This document shows positions 1-11,100 of a stretch of DNA of 37,330 nucleotides, one piece after another. The notes below the pieces were generated by a model that ran no database searches, was not told the origin of the DNA, and saw only the letters and a list, made by a program, of their open reading frames with translations. The DNA lies in contig JAVKOQ010000445.1 in assembly GCA_031835245.1 (NCBI GenBank), forward strand, positions 1-37,330, written 5' to 3'. A program made the translations under genes and the position numbers. The stretch comes from Balamuthia mandrillaris. Taxonomy: Eukaryota; Discosea; Longamoebia; Balamuthiidae. Position 1 is the first letter of the stretch; every line of letters begins with the position of its first letter.

Positions 1-25
1 CAATCGTCCTCTGTGTCTGCTACTG

Positions 26-75
<50 letters not shown>

Positions 76-120
76 TTTCACTTCAGCTTCATCTTCTGAT
101 CTAAACAAACACAAAAAAAG
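1..120 (+). other. Intron of the EXOSC1 homologue, with (CT)n tract
   Basis: This stretch has no coding potential that fits the gene downstream. It holds a (TC)n tract at about 29-70 and ends in an A-rich run closed by AG at 119-120, directly before the first recognisable exon. I read it as the 3' part of an intron, so the gene begins outside the window. Confidence 0.7.
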
Positions 121-875
121 GTCATACGTGTGAACCCAAGGTTTGCCAGTGTGGACATTTTGTGTGTTGGCTCCAAAGCCCTGAAAGAGACTTTCAGAGG
201 CATCATAAGGTTCAGCTTTTATTTTTTTTCCTCTCTCTCTCTTTCTCTCTCATCTTTCTCTTCTGCTGCTATGCCTCCTCTCTCTTCTCTCTCTCTCTCT
301 CTTTCCTCTTCCTCTCTCTCTTCCTCTCTCTTTTCCTCTCTTCTCTCTCTCTCTCTCTCTGTTTCCCTCTCTCTTTCTTCTCTCTTTCTGTCCAATGTTA
401 CTGAACAAAGAATAAACGAATGGCCAGAACGCAAGACGTAAGAGCAACAGAAGTGGACAAAGTGGAGATATACAAGTCCTTCCGGCCTGGCGACATTGTA
501 CGAGCTGAAGTGGTGCGTGTTTTTTTAAAAAAAAACCAACACACACAGCAGAAGCGGAGAGGATAGTGACTGACTTTTGCTACCATTTGTTAAAGATATC
601 TTTGGGAGATTCTCGTTCTTATTATTTGTCCACAGCAAAGAACGAGCTAGGCGTTGTCTTTGCCACGTCTATGGCCGGTAACTTCTTGTTCTTCTTATTC
701 TCCTTTTCACTTTCTGCCTGCTTCCTCGTCCTCCTTTCTTCCTCTTCCTTTGCTCTTAACAACCGGACGTCCTGGAAAAAAAAAAGGTTCCACAATGATA
801 CCAATAAGCTGGAACCAGATGCAGTGCCCAAAGACCAAAGTCGTGGAGTCTCGAAAAGTGGCCAAAGTTGTTTAA
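121..875 (+). CDS. EXOSC1: Exosome complex subunit CSL4/EXOSC1, 5' partial
   Basis: Four exons are visible: 121-209, 428-512, 596-677 and 787-875 (stop TAA 873-875). All introns are GT-AG and the phases agree. The joined product contains RFASVDILCVGS, FRGIIR, DVRATEVDKVEIYKSFRPGD, ISLGDSRSYYLSTAKNELGV and PISWNQMQCPKT, which follow the human EXOSC1 order almost residue for residue through the S1 RNA-binding domain and the C-terminal zinc-ribbon-like part. CSL4 is one of the three S1/KH cap proteins on the RNA exosome ring and helps feed RNA to the nuclease core in nucleus and cytoplasm. The N-terminal domain lies left of the window. The protein ends KVAKVV, a few residues shorter than the human protein. 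The family call is firm. Exon ends rest on homology and splice signals. Confidence 0.93.
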
Positions 876-1440
876 CTCTCTGCAAACAAACCATCAAAAA
901 ACTTCTTCTCTGCTGCTTCTCTTCTCTTCTCCTCGTTTCTCTCCTCTTTGTCTCTCTTATCTCGTGTCTCTTCTCTCCTGTCTCGTCTCCTCGCTCCTCT
1001 CCTCTCTTCATGTCGACAAAATCCCACGTCGTCCCGATTGTCGACACAAAATATGCCTCCCAAAATCATCCAATCATTTCCCGCTTTGGTGAAACGGCGT
1101 TTTCCTTACAAAGCAAATCGTTTTGGGATTTGACCACACCCTACCTTATCGGGTTGTCGGAAAGGGTTCTTCCGGAACTTGGTTGCCAGACACAATTCTC
1201 TAGAATCAGCGAAATCCACGCTCGAGATACTCGGGTCGCAAACCGTTTCTTCGGAGTCCATTGTGTTGTATTATTTTGTGTTGTTTAAACGGAGTGGAAG
1301 TATTGTTGCTCTTTGTTCAAACGAGTTTTGTATTTTAGCTTACTTTCGGCACCAAACGATCAGGAAAAGTGGTGTTTTTCATCCTTCTTTTTCTGTTAAA
1401 GCTAACGAGAGTCGAAGGGGGAGCCCGAAAACCAAGAAAG
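876..1440 (+). other. Intergenic region between EXOSC1 and the GATA gene
   Basis: 565 bases without a convincing gene. The left half (about 890-1010) is CT-rich and probably 3' UTR or terminator of EXOSC1. The right half is of mixed composition and should hold the promoter and 5' UTR of the GATA gene. It carries two perfect TGTCGACA palindromes at 1011-1018 and 1039-1046, about 400 bases before the GATA start codon. The open frames here are low-complexity Ser/Leu or Arg/Glu translations without homology. Confidence 0.6.
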
Positions 1441-3645
1441 ATGAGCCACAACAAAAGTCTGGCCGACTTTCAACGCGCGCTTTACTCCCCTTCAGGTTCT
1501 CTTTTTGGATCTGCGGGAGGACACCAACCACAACATCATAACTCCTCTCCTTCCTTGTCTTCCTTTTCTTCTCCTACGGTGCTTTCATCTCCGGGCGATA
1601 TAATAAATAATAATAATGGAGTGAGGGGGATTTCACATACCCCAGCCCTTCAAGCCATGCCACGTTTAACTTCCTCCCGCCGTTCATCTTCTTCTTCTTC
1701 TTCTTCCTCCTCCTCCTCCTCCTCCTCAGCTCCGCCATCCACTAACATGCCTCATGTGTCCTACCCTGCACATTTTTATCACACATCAGACCCTCCGGCA
1801 GAAGAAGCCGGTCCTTTACCTTCGTTGCAATACTTTGCCGAAGCTCAGGAGGACTCTGCCCTTCGCCACAAACTTCACTGGACAAAGGTTTGGGCTATGA
1901 GCCAGTCCCATTCATTTTTATTTTGAACGCTAATCCATTCTTGTTTTACGGTTCTTCCTGTCTCCTGTTCAGATTCGCGAAGTTAGTGAGCTGATATACA
2001 ACCTTTCTGTTTCCGGAGAAGCTGGAAGCGTTCGGCTAACTCCCAACTGTCCGGGTGAGCGAGAGATGAACGACCTCATCAACACCATGCTTCACCACTT
2101 TTACCTCTTGAAACATTCCTCTCATACTCCTCAAATGTATTTACCCTCTTCTTCATCTTCCTCCTCGTCTTCAGCATCCAGCAACAGCACGCCGTCTTCT
2201 GCTTCCTCCTCTTCCACCTCCTTCCCCTCCATAGATACTCGTAACCGGAGAGGAGCGTTCTCGGATCCGTGTTTGAGCCAGAGATGCAGTGCCGTTATGT
2301 CCTTGCTGGATCAACAAGAACAACTAGAATCAGGAGACGCCTCTCCTGATGTTTCTTCTGCAAACTCTCTCTCTCAGAACTACAGTCTGTCTGCTGAAGA
2401 CATACCATCTCCATCTGCCTCTCCGTTTCTTTCCCCACATTATCCTCGACATCGGCATCATCCTTCGCCTAATCATTCAAATCATGAACAAGAGACCACA
2501 ACACCCATCAAGCCCCGTGCAAGCAGTTATACGTACGGAAGTCAATCCGTCACAGCGGTTGTTAGCCATAGTAGTAACATCACGGACATCAGCCAAAACA
2601 GCAGTAACCATCCTTCCCACTCTTCCTTACCTCGAACCTCCAGATCACATTCACCGCAATACACTCATCGACGTTCCTCTTGTTCAAACATGCCCAACGA
2701 TCCGCACCTCAGCCAGCCGCTTTCCACCTCCGCACCTTTCATCAACGGCCTGCTTCCCCGGTCGAGCCTGCTTTCCTTTCATATGGACGCACATCTGAGT
2801 CCAAAGAGCCACAAAAAACAGCAACATGAAACTAAAGTCACCCCTGCCAGTACACACGAAACGGTCCCGGCAACGGGTCCTCAAGTCTTCGTTTGGAAAA
2901 CAAAACCTGTTCGTTGCTTCTGTTTGTTTTTTTTTTTCTATGTTGTTGTTTTTTTGCTAACGGTTGCTCTTTCGTCTATGTGTTTTGGAAGCAGAAGCCA
3001 GTAACCAACAAGAAGTGTGCCTCGTGCGGCACGTCCAAAACGCCAGAGTGGCGGAGAGGACCCACCGGCAAGGCCAAGCTCTGTAACGCTTGCGGCCTCC
3101 GTTACGCCAAGACGCTCAAAGACCATTCCAATCATTCCAGCCCTTCCAGCAATGTAAACAATGCCAACTATTCCAGTAATTCCAGAAATTTCAACAATGC
3201 AAGCAATGGCAACAATTCCAGTAATTCCAGCAATGAAGTCAGCAAAAGAACGGAAGGAAGTCCTTCGTCTTCGTTTCTTTCTTCGTCGTTGCCCACTTCC
3301 TCCTCCTCCTCTTCTTCATCATCAACTGGTTCTTCGTTTCCACTTTCATCATTATCTTCTTCTTCTTCTTCTTCGCAGCATAACGGCAATATGGCGAGCT
3401 TAGAGAACATTCTGTGTCGGCCTTCTGCCTCCGCTTCTCCGCTTCCATCATCACGCAGCGAAGGGAGCGAAGAAGAGATGATGATGTGGGAGGAAGATGA
3501 AAAGGAGGAATATAGCGAAGAAGATGACGACGACGACGAAGCAGAAGAAACTGATGAAGATGAACAAGAAGGACTAGAAGAAGAAGAAGACGAGTTCCGA
3601 CAAATGTATCAACACCACTATCCCTCAGACAGACATGAAAAGTAA
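1441..3645 (+). CDS. GATA-type zinc-finger transcription factor
   Basis: Three exons, 1441-1887, 1973-2908 and 2995-3645, all joined in phase 0, give 677 residues. The ATG at 1441 is the first in frame that precedes a coding-like sequence (MSHNKSLADFQRAL). One finger lies at residues 469-494 with spacing C-x2-C-x18-C-x2-C (CASCGTSKTPEWRRGPTG then LCNACGLRYAK), the form common in plant and Dictyostelium GATA factors. It should bind GATA motifs in nuclear DNA. The finger starts seven residues into exon 3. Outside the finger there is a helix-forming stretch at about residues 150-185, long Ser/Pro/His-rich regions, an Asn/Ser-rich spacer after the finger and an acidic tail (about residues 610-665) that may activate transcription. 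Target genes cannot be read from sequence. It is tail-to-tail with the gene at 3851-7025. Confidence 0.9.
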
Positions 3646-3850
3646 TGGAGGCTCAGCACATCCGCTGAGAGAAGAGAGAAAATCTTTCAAAGACATTTTT
3701 GGTTTGTTTCCTGTTTATCCCTATGTAAAAAAAAAATTTTCAAAAAAAATTGTACTAAAAGATAACAATTATAAGTTTTAGCAAGAAACAAAAATTATGA
3801 GAGACAAAGAACGAACCTTCTTTTTCTTTTTCTTCTTTTTCTCCTTCCTC
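3646..3850. other. Shared 3' region of two convergent genes
   Basis: 205 bases between the stop codons of the GATA gene and the minus-strand GATA/LRR gene. The sequence is AT-rich, with A-runs around 3726-3800 and a T-rich run at 3817-3850. These fit 3' UTRs and poly(A) sites for both strands. I cannot place exact cleavage sites. Confidence 0.5.
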
Positions 3851-6800
3851 TTACAACAAAACAGAAATGCCAAAGCGCCAAAGCTCCTCCACAACTTGGT
3901 TGGTGGTCTCTCTCGCTTTCACGCCACAACTCCTCAAATCCAATTCGTGTTGTTGCGGCGACGGTGTCATTGATAACGACCGATTACTGATATCGGCCGC
4001 TTTGTTGTCATCATTAGAAGATGAAGAAGAGGAAGAAGATGCAGAAGAAGAAGAAGAAGAAGAAGAAGAAGAAGAAGAAGAAGAAGAAGAAGAAGAAGAA
4101 GAAGAAGAAGAAGAAGAAGAAGAAGAATTGGATGGCCTCGTTTCAAGTTGCATGTTGAACTTGTTGTTGTTGCTCTCGTTTCCGGCTTTGAGTTTAAGTG
4201 CATTCAAAAAGTTGGACAGGCCTTCATTATCAATCCTCTCGTTTCCAACTAAATTGATGCTCATCAGCTGCAAATTGTTGTTGTTGAAGAAGAAACAACA
4301 AAGATGAGAAAGCGCATCGTTGGTGAGTTGCGGACAGGCGATAAGGCTCAAGCGAGTCAAACGGGGCAGCAACACGGGAGAGAGAAAAGAGAGATGAGCG
4401 TCAGTGAGGGCCGCGTTGTGATCCAGCACCAAAGAAGTCAGACAGGGAGGCAGCAGGCGCAATCCCGTTTGGTCGATTTGGGGACAGTGGCTTAGGTCGA
4501 GATGTTGGAGGGTGCGAGGCAGCTGTTGAAGACCCATGTTGCTTATCTCTGTGCATCCACTTAGATCTTTTTTGTGTTGAATTGTTGTTTTGAGCAAAGA
4601 AATAACGAGAAGACAGAAAAGCCGAAGCAAGAAGACGAAGGGATGACTGAATGGAGAAGGAAGAACAGGAAGAACAGGAAGAACAGTTACCCAATGACCG
4701 AAGAACATGTGGGAGGTGCAACAACGCCATATCCGTAATAGCACAATAAGCCAGCGACAACTTTTGCAAGCCAGCCGGCAGGTAGGCCAACCCCGACTGT
4801 GTCAAGTTACAGCAGCGAGAAAGGTTGAGACTCTCCAGACGGCACGGCAAGCGCATACCCTGCAACGACTCCACCGTAGCATCTCCGCTCAAGTCAAGTT
4901 CTGTCAACGTTGTTGTTGACCTTCTTCCTTCTTGTTGATCATCATTCTCCTCACGATAGTCATCATCGTCTTCATCATCGCTTAGACCGAATCTTCTTCT
5001 TCTTTGTCGTTGTTGTCGTCGTTCCGGGAAAACGGTAGAATTAAAAATACTGTCCTCAATTTCTTTGGCTATGTTATTTCCACTTCGCGTTTGTTCTGTT
5101 GGAGAATTTCTTCCACCAGAAAAGAGAGCGTGTGTCTTTACAAGCAAGGGATCGACATGTTCAACTGCCTCCCAAAACCTTTGACTGATATCATCAGCTT
5201 CATACTCAGCAAAGTCTTCATTGGAGCATTCCTCCTCTGTCAAATCTATCACAGACCCCGCCGCCGCCATGAAAGCAGGTGCACTTGGTTGTTGCAACAC
5301 GCTCACGGCTTTCTTTTTCGCTCCATCATTATTGGCTGAATTCTTCTTGGATGCGGTCCGCTTTTTTCCCGGACTAAGAAGAGAACTTCCGCTTGCCTCC
5401 TCCTTTCCCTTTCCTTTTATATCTCCTTCTTTGCGTTGATGAGTAGCGGCAGCCGTGATCCCCTGCAAAGCTTCGCCCCAACCTTCTTCCTCCACATCCG
5501 TATCACTATAATTCGACTCAAAATCGCTTCCATCTTCTTCTGCCTCTTCTTCGTTTGCATTCTCCACCTTCTTGGCGAACGCCCAATCCATCCATTCCTG
5601 CTTCTCGTTCCCTGTCGCAGTCCGATAGGAGAGAGCACAATGGTTACACAACGTTCTCGGTCCAGTGGGACCTTTTTTCCATTGTGCGGAAGAGGCCGGC
5701 CATCCGTCCGGATTTTCAGAGCAACGAGCGCACACTTTTTGTTCTTGTTCTTCCTCCACCTCACAAATGCGTTGTCTTTGTGGTTGTTGCCGCCGCAACG
5801 TCATCTGTGTTCCTCTCCCTCTTCGTTGTTGTTCCTCTGCTCCTTCCTCCGAAGGGTTCTTCCTGGTTTCTTCTCCTCCCGATCCTCCCTCTATCTCTGC
5901 TTCATCGGCTGCAGCAGCGGCAGCCAGTTGTTTAGCAAACTCCGCGTCCAGTCTCTCCTGCTCCGCCAGCCGTTGGATCTCAGCCTCCTCCTCCCCGGCG
6001 AGCAGCTTCGCCAGCTCCTCATCCATGCTCAAATATTTTTGTTGGTAACGTCCTCCCTCTGCTGTTTGCCCTTGTCGAAGTAGAGTGAGCTCTGAAAACA
6101 AGGAAAACTCATCCATTTCTTCCGTCTTTTCGTCGTCGTCACTTTCGTCTTCGTCCTCCTCTTGCTCCTCCTTTCTCCGCTCTTGCTTTTGTTTTTGTAT
6201 TGGCTCTCGTTCTGCTCCCTCTCCTACTTCCCTTGTGTTGGCGGCCGCAACGTTTTCTTCTCCTATTCGGCTTCTCTTCGTGGGCGTTCCATCAGCAGCA
6301 GCAGCTCGCTCCTCCTCCTCCTCCTCCTGCAGCTCTCTCAACATCTTTGCCGGTTCTCCTCCTCCCCCTGTCGTCGTCTTTTTCGACCCTTCTCCTCGTT
6401 CTCGTGCTTCTGCTACTTCTCGCTTTCCTCCTCCTCCTCCTCCTCCTCCTCCTCCTCCTCCTCCTCCTCCTCCTCCTCCTCCTCCTCCTCCTCCTCCTCC
6501 TCCTCCTCCTCCTCCCTCCTCCTCCTCCTCCTCCTCCTCCTCCTCTCCTCCTCCTCCTCCTCCTCCTCCTCCTTCTGCTTCTCCTGCTCCTTCTCCTTCT
6601 GCTTGTTCTCCATCCATCATCATCATGGGTCTCGTTCGTTTTCTCCCCTTTCTCTCTTTCCATTGTTGAAAATAAGTAGTGGTCGCGGTAGCGGTGGGCA
6701 CCCCCTCTTCCTCCTTCCCTGTGGCCTCCTCCCTACTCCCGCTGTGTGGCTTGTCCTTGCTGTTGAGAAAGTGGCTGAAAAAGTTTAGCACCCTGCCCGT

Positions 6801-7025
6801 GGCGCTCACCTTGTGGCTCACATTCCCCCCAACGCTACGCTTTGATGTGGCTTGCTGCTGCTGCTCAGCCTCAGAGGCGGAAGCGGTGGCGGAGGCTTTT
6901 GCCAGCGCAGGAGGACCACCACCAGGCAGGAGAGCAGAGGAAGAAGAGGGAAGCACGGTTTCGTCGCCAGCACTGCCACGAGAGAGCACGAAGGAAGTCC
7001 CGCCTCTCTTCTCCTTGTCCCCCAT
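3851..7025 (-). CDS. GATA-like zinc finger plus AMN1-type LRR protein
   Basis: Two exons on the minus strand, 7025-4691 and 4566-3851, are joined in phase 1 (intron 4690-4567, donor GTAACT) and give 1016 residues. The splice restores an unbroken LRR (HVLRSL then DLSGCTEI). The start at 7025 is the first true ATG; the longer frame upstream lacks one. In order: Lys/Ser-rich N-terminus; Glu and Gly runs (about 130-200); acidic coiled region with LAEQERLDAEF (about 330-400); a zinc-finger-like motif at 432-463, C-x2-C-x24-C-x2-C, with KKGPTG and LCNHC as in GATA fingers; an acidic region; then at least six Cys/Leu-type LRRs (about 700-870) of the AMN1/F-box-LRR class; a poly-Ser run (about 925-955); and a short C-terminal LRR-like end. 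No F-box is visible. The function is unknown. The enlarged finger loop makes sequence-specific GATA binding doubtful. Confidence 0.78.
4043..4127. repeat. (GAA)n microsatellite coding poly-Ser on minus strand
   Basis: About 28 GAA units on the plus strand inside exon 2 of the minus-strand GATA/LRR gene, read as Ser codons. The plus-strand frame gives only poly-Glu and is a shadow. Length is probably polymorphic. Confidence 0.95.
6427..6572. repeat. (CCT/CTC)n microsatellite coding poly-Gly and poly-Glu on minus strand
   Basis: Roughly 145 bases of nearly pure CCT units with two phase shifts (near 6513 and 6545). On the minus strand they switch the coded run from Gly to Glu and back to Gly. 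It is a polypurine/polypyrimidine mirror tract and prone to length change or assembly error. Confidence 0.95.
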
Positions 7026-7240
7026 ATTATTTTTCTTCTTTCTTTTTCTTTTCTGACCTCTAACCGTCTTTTTTGCCAACAAAAAATTCGTGGAAAAATT
7101 TTACAAAAAAAAAACCAGCTTGCCTGAGGGGTATTTGGTGGTGGAAAACATGCAACGCTGCACAAATGCTGCAGTTGGTCTGCACCCCAGAAACCAACAA
7201 ACAGAAGGAGGGAACAACGCGCAGCGGCTTGGTTGGAAAG

Positions 7241-7343
7241 TGGGTCCTTGTCGACAATAAATTTCCCCGCTCAAAGTAGCAGGGAAGGGCAGAGACTTTT
7301 TTCGCTGCGGTTTTATCCCTTGCCATTTCTCTTCCGTCAAATG
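7241..7343. repeat. Direct repeat, copy A
   Basis: 103 bases, starting around GTCCTTGTCGAC and ending in GTCAAAT. It is matched at roughly 80 percent, with one or two single-base indels, by copy B, 130 bases downstream. Both lie in the intergenic region between divergent genes. Confidence 0.85.
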
Positions 7344-7370
7344 ACTCCCGCGCAATGGTAGGGTTTGACA

Positions 7371-7473
7371 GTGGTCCTTGTCGACGCTAATTTTCCCCTG
7401 CTGAAAGTAGCGGGGAAGCGGAGGGACTTTTTTGCTGCCCTTTTTTCCCTCGCCATTTCTTTTCAGTCAAATA
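7371..7473. repeat. Direct repeat, copy B
   Basis: Second copy of the intergenic 103-bp repeat. It keeps GTCCTTGTCGAC, AAAGTAGC, GGGAAG, GACTTTTTT, CCATTTCT and GTCAAATA in the same order as copy A. Confidence 0.85.
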
Positions 7474-8177
7474 GCAAAGCATAAAGAAAAAAGAAAAAAA
7501 TGGCCACGGACTACTTTTTTTCTTTCTTGTAGACATCTGGGTATTTATTGTCGACATAATGCTCCAAGAACCAGAGCGAATTACGTCCAACATTCGCCGT
7601 TCTACTTCTCAGGGCAAAACACGCCGCGATTGGCTGGTTGGACATTTGTTTTTGGGTAAATGTGCCGCAGCGAGTCTCAATCGAACATCTGCCTGAGGAG
7701 CGTTCGCTTCGAAAAGCAAAAAGAAAAGTTATTTTAATGCAAAGAAAAAAAAAAGCCACAAAGAAAAGAGAAGAGAGGAGAGCGAGAGGGAAGAAGCCGT
7801 TTGTTCTTCATACCCTCTTTTTTTTTCTCTCTCTCTCTCTCTCTCTCCAGATCTTGCTAGGGAGGACAGGGCCCTCCCAAAAAAAAAAAAAGGTTTTTTT
7901 CCCCCCTCTCTTCGCTTTTTTTTATGATGATGTTTTTGGTTGACATTAAAAAAGATTTTTTTCGCCGGTTCATTTTTTTTTTTTCCTCAATGTTGATCTC
8001 TTCTTTTTCTTCTTCTCTTTTTTTTTTTTGGATTAAACGTTTGTTTCTTTTTGTTCTATTATTTATACATTTTTTCCCTTTTATTCATTCATTCCCCTTT
8101 CTCTCTCTTTATTATTGATATTGATAGATTTTCGTTTTGTGCAGAAACAAGATAGAAAGAGACACGAGAGGGGAAGA

Positions 8178-11100
8178 ATGAGCAATCCGTTGGCTTGGTT
8201 GGAGGACGACGACGAGGACTGGTTGAACCCCAAAAAAACAACCGCCGCTGCGGACACGAAGAAAAAGGCCTCCTCCTCCTCCAAAACTGCAGATAAAAAG
8301 ACGTCCTCCCTGTTTCTCTCTTCCGACGACGAGGGCGAGGACGGCGGCGGGAAAGAGAACGGCGACAAGAAAGCCAACAATAACAAAAAAGCGGGAGGCG
8401 ACGACGACGAGTACGACGACTACGCCTCCTCCGCCTCGGATGAGGACGACGAAGACGCTGCCGCCGCCGCCAAGTTCTTGAAGAACAACAACAAGAGGCA
8501 GCAACCGGCAGCCACGAACTCGCGCGTCGTGGCGCAAGGCAACGGTCATAGCACAAACAAAAAGAAGGGGGAGGAGGGCTCTGATGAGGACAATCTCTCT
8601 TCGGACGAAGAAGCAGTACAAGTCAAGGCAAAGAAGAGAGTGACCATTCAAGAGCCGAAGAAACGGGGCAAAGCTTCTGACCTTTCTTCGGAGGACGAGG
8701 ACGACGCTAGCGAGGAGAAAAGAGAGCAAAATAAAAAGAGAGCAGGCGATGACGACGATCTCTCGGACGAGTTTTCTGATGAAGACTTCAGCGAGGATGA
8801 CGACAGTGAATTTGACGACGATGATAAGGAGAAGAAAGCAAAAGGAGGAGATAAGAAGGGACCGCCAACACCTTCAGCTCCCAAAAATAACAGGCCAAAG
8901 GCTCCCGAAGTCGATCCTTCTGCCATCAACAAGAGAGCCTCGAAGAACATTGCAGAGCTGGCAAAGAGGCTGTCTGTCGTATTTGGAGCTCCTCCTGTTC
9001 CTTCATTGGATAAACCGGGTGCTGCAGGAGAAGATGACGACGAGGATGAAAGAGATGACAAAGAAGCAACCGCAACAACAGCAACAACAACAACGAACGC
9101 ACCTTCTGTTGGAACCATCGACGCACCTCTTCTTCCTCCTCATCTTCCTCCTCCTCATTCTTCTTCCGCTTCTCTCACTCCTGATGACGAACCGCAACCA
9201 CAACAAGTCGTATCAACAGCAACAACAGACGAAACTATCAACAAAGCAGCGGCAGCACCAGAAGAACGTTCATGGGAGAGAATGTGGAATCTGAAAGAGT
9301 TGCGACGATCCGACAAGTTTACTCTGGCCTCCGACTCTGGCTTCCTGCTTTACCTCCAAAACCTCGAACAGCGACTACAGGCTAGAACGAAGGCGGTAGA
9401 GGATGAGGTGGACTCTCTCATTTATGAGACGACGGCTGCCAACGTGAAGCTGCATAACACCTTTAATCATTTCTTGATGTTAGCAAACTCTCAGTTTATC
9501 GAGAACAGAGTGTACGAAGAGGATGAGACTTTGTTGTCAGCGGAAGGCGAGGAAGGAAAACAGGGAGAAGAAGGAAAAGAAGCAACAGAAGCAGAAGAGA
9601 GTGTCGGAAAAGAAACAACAAAGAGAAAGGACGAAGAGTTGACACATGAGGAAGTGGGAAGGATACTGGAGCCAAAATACCAAGACGCCATCACAAACGG
9701 TTTACAAGCCCTCAAATTATCTGCTCTTTCCGTAGAAAACATGCAACAAGCCGCTTCATCATTCATCGGAACAACAGCAGAAGGAGAAGAGGGAGCGGGA
9801 GAGTCGAGTGATGCTGCCGTTGCTGCTGCCTCTGCTTCGCAAGCTGTCATTTTGGACAAGTACACGCGTCGTCCTTTGCCCCATGTCATAGGAACGAGCG
9901 AGTTCAACGAAGATGACTACTGTGGCATGTTTGTGGTGTCGGATGATGAAATTACCGATCAGGAATTCTCTGATGTGGATGCTTTGGATGATGAACTGTT
10001 GGACGACTTGTCATCAGGAGAGATTTACAGTGATCTGGATGAGTACTCTTCCGACTATAGTGACTATGATGACAGTGACCTCTCAGACATCTCCGACTTT
10101 GATGATTTGCCACGAAAGAAAGAGAAAGAGAAAGAGAAGGAGGAAGATGAAGATGAAGATTTCACTGACACGGAGGAGGACGCAAAAGTAACGGGTCCAG
10201 CTACGACTGAGACGTCGACATCAGCATCCGCTCCAGTCAAGAAAGGGAAGCAACAGAAGAAGACGAAGAAAGAGGAGAAAGACAGCGAGTTTGAAACCGG
10301 ATCAGAGTCAGATTCCTCTTTGGACGATGAATCATCGAATGAAGAGAAGAAAGAACCAGAAGACGAAAAAGGCTATTCGAACTTGTTCAGCGATGATGAA
10401 GACGAAGGAAAAGCAGCAAAAGAAACAGTAAAGGCGAAACCTGAGAAGAAGCAAAAACTCCCAACATCAAAGAAACGTCAACCAAAGAAAAAGGCTGAAG
10501 ATGACGAAGAAAAAGCAGCTGTACCGCCAAAGAAAGCCAAAGATCCGGATGACATCTTCGCTTCCTTCTTGGATGAAGACGAGACCGCCTCTCTCTTCGA
10601 TCCAAGCGCTCCAAGCTTCTTGGATGATGGCGGTTTGTTTGGAGGTGATGATGGTCTTGGATTTGGAGTTGGTGCTGCAGGAAGAGCGACAAAACAACAG
10701 ACGGAAGAGAGGGAGAAAGAAAAAGAGAAAGAGAAAGAAAAGGAAGGAGAAAAAGAAAATAAACGAGAGAATAAAAAGAAGAGCAACGCAAAGGAGGAAG
10801 TGCCGAACAAGGAAACCAAGAAAGAAAAGGAGCGACGAGAACGAAGAGAACGTCGAGAGAAGAGAAGAGAGAAACGCTCTTCCAAGAAGAAAGAACAACA
10901 AACGGAGGTTGCGGTTGGACCCGAGAAGAAGAAGACAGACGACTTGTTTGACATCATCGGCCAAGCTGGAGCTGCTGATGAAGACGACGTGGATGACTCC
11001 TCTTTGTTTGCTGCTCCAGACGCCAAACCAAGAAGAAACAGAAAATCGCGCGACTCTTCTGCATCAACATCAACATCAACATCGGCAGCATTAGCTGCGG

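Larger units (their letters stand above)
7026..8177. other. Divergent intergenic/promoter region
   Basis: 1.15 kb between the start codons of the minus-strand GATA/LRR gene and FAM21. No gene is supported. It holds a 103-bp direct repeat (7241-7343 and 7371-7473), TGTCGACA palindromes at 7249-7256 and 7549-7556 (with a variant at 7379-7386), a (TC)n tract ending in CAG at 7850 and a T-rich stretch from 7880 to 8140 ending in GTGCAG at 8144. The two pyrimidine-CAG sites could be acceptors of 5' UTR introns of FAM21, but I see no matching coding exon. Confidence 0.55.

Noticed and set aside
566-1288. Open frame of 240 codons over EXOSC1 exons
   Set aside because: Only parts of it coincide with EXOSC1 exons; the rest is CT-rich intron or 3' flank with low-complexity translation.
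3867-4307. Plus-strand open frame with a long Glu run
   Set aside because: It is antisense to the poly-Ser part of the minus-strand GATA/LRR gene; the repeat keeps all frames open and there is no homology.
6085-6788. Several overlapping plus-strand frames of Pro, Ser or Leu
   Set aside because: They are shadows of the CCT repeat and of the minus-strand gene.
7083-7240. Possible small RNA or tRNA gene in the intergenic region
   Set aside because: I found no cloverleaf, A/B box pair or conserved loop sequence.
8115-8177. N-terminal extension of FAM21 upstream of 8178
   Set aside because: The frame is open but begins with a non-ATG codon, and it contains a pyrimidine-GTGCAG site that looks like an intron end.
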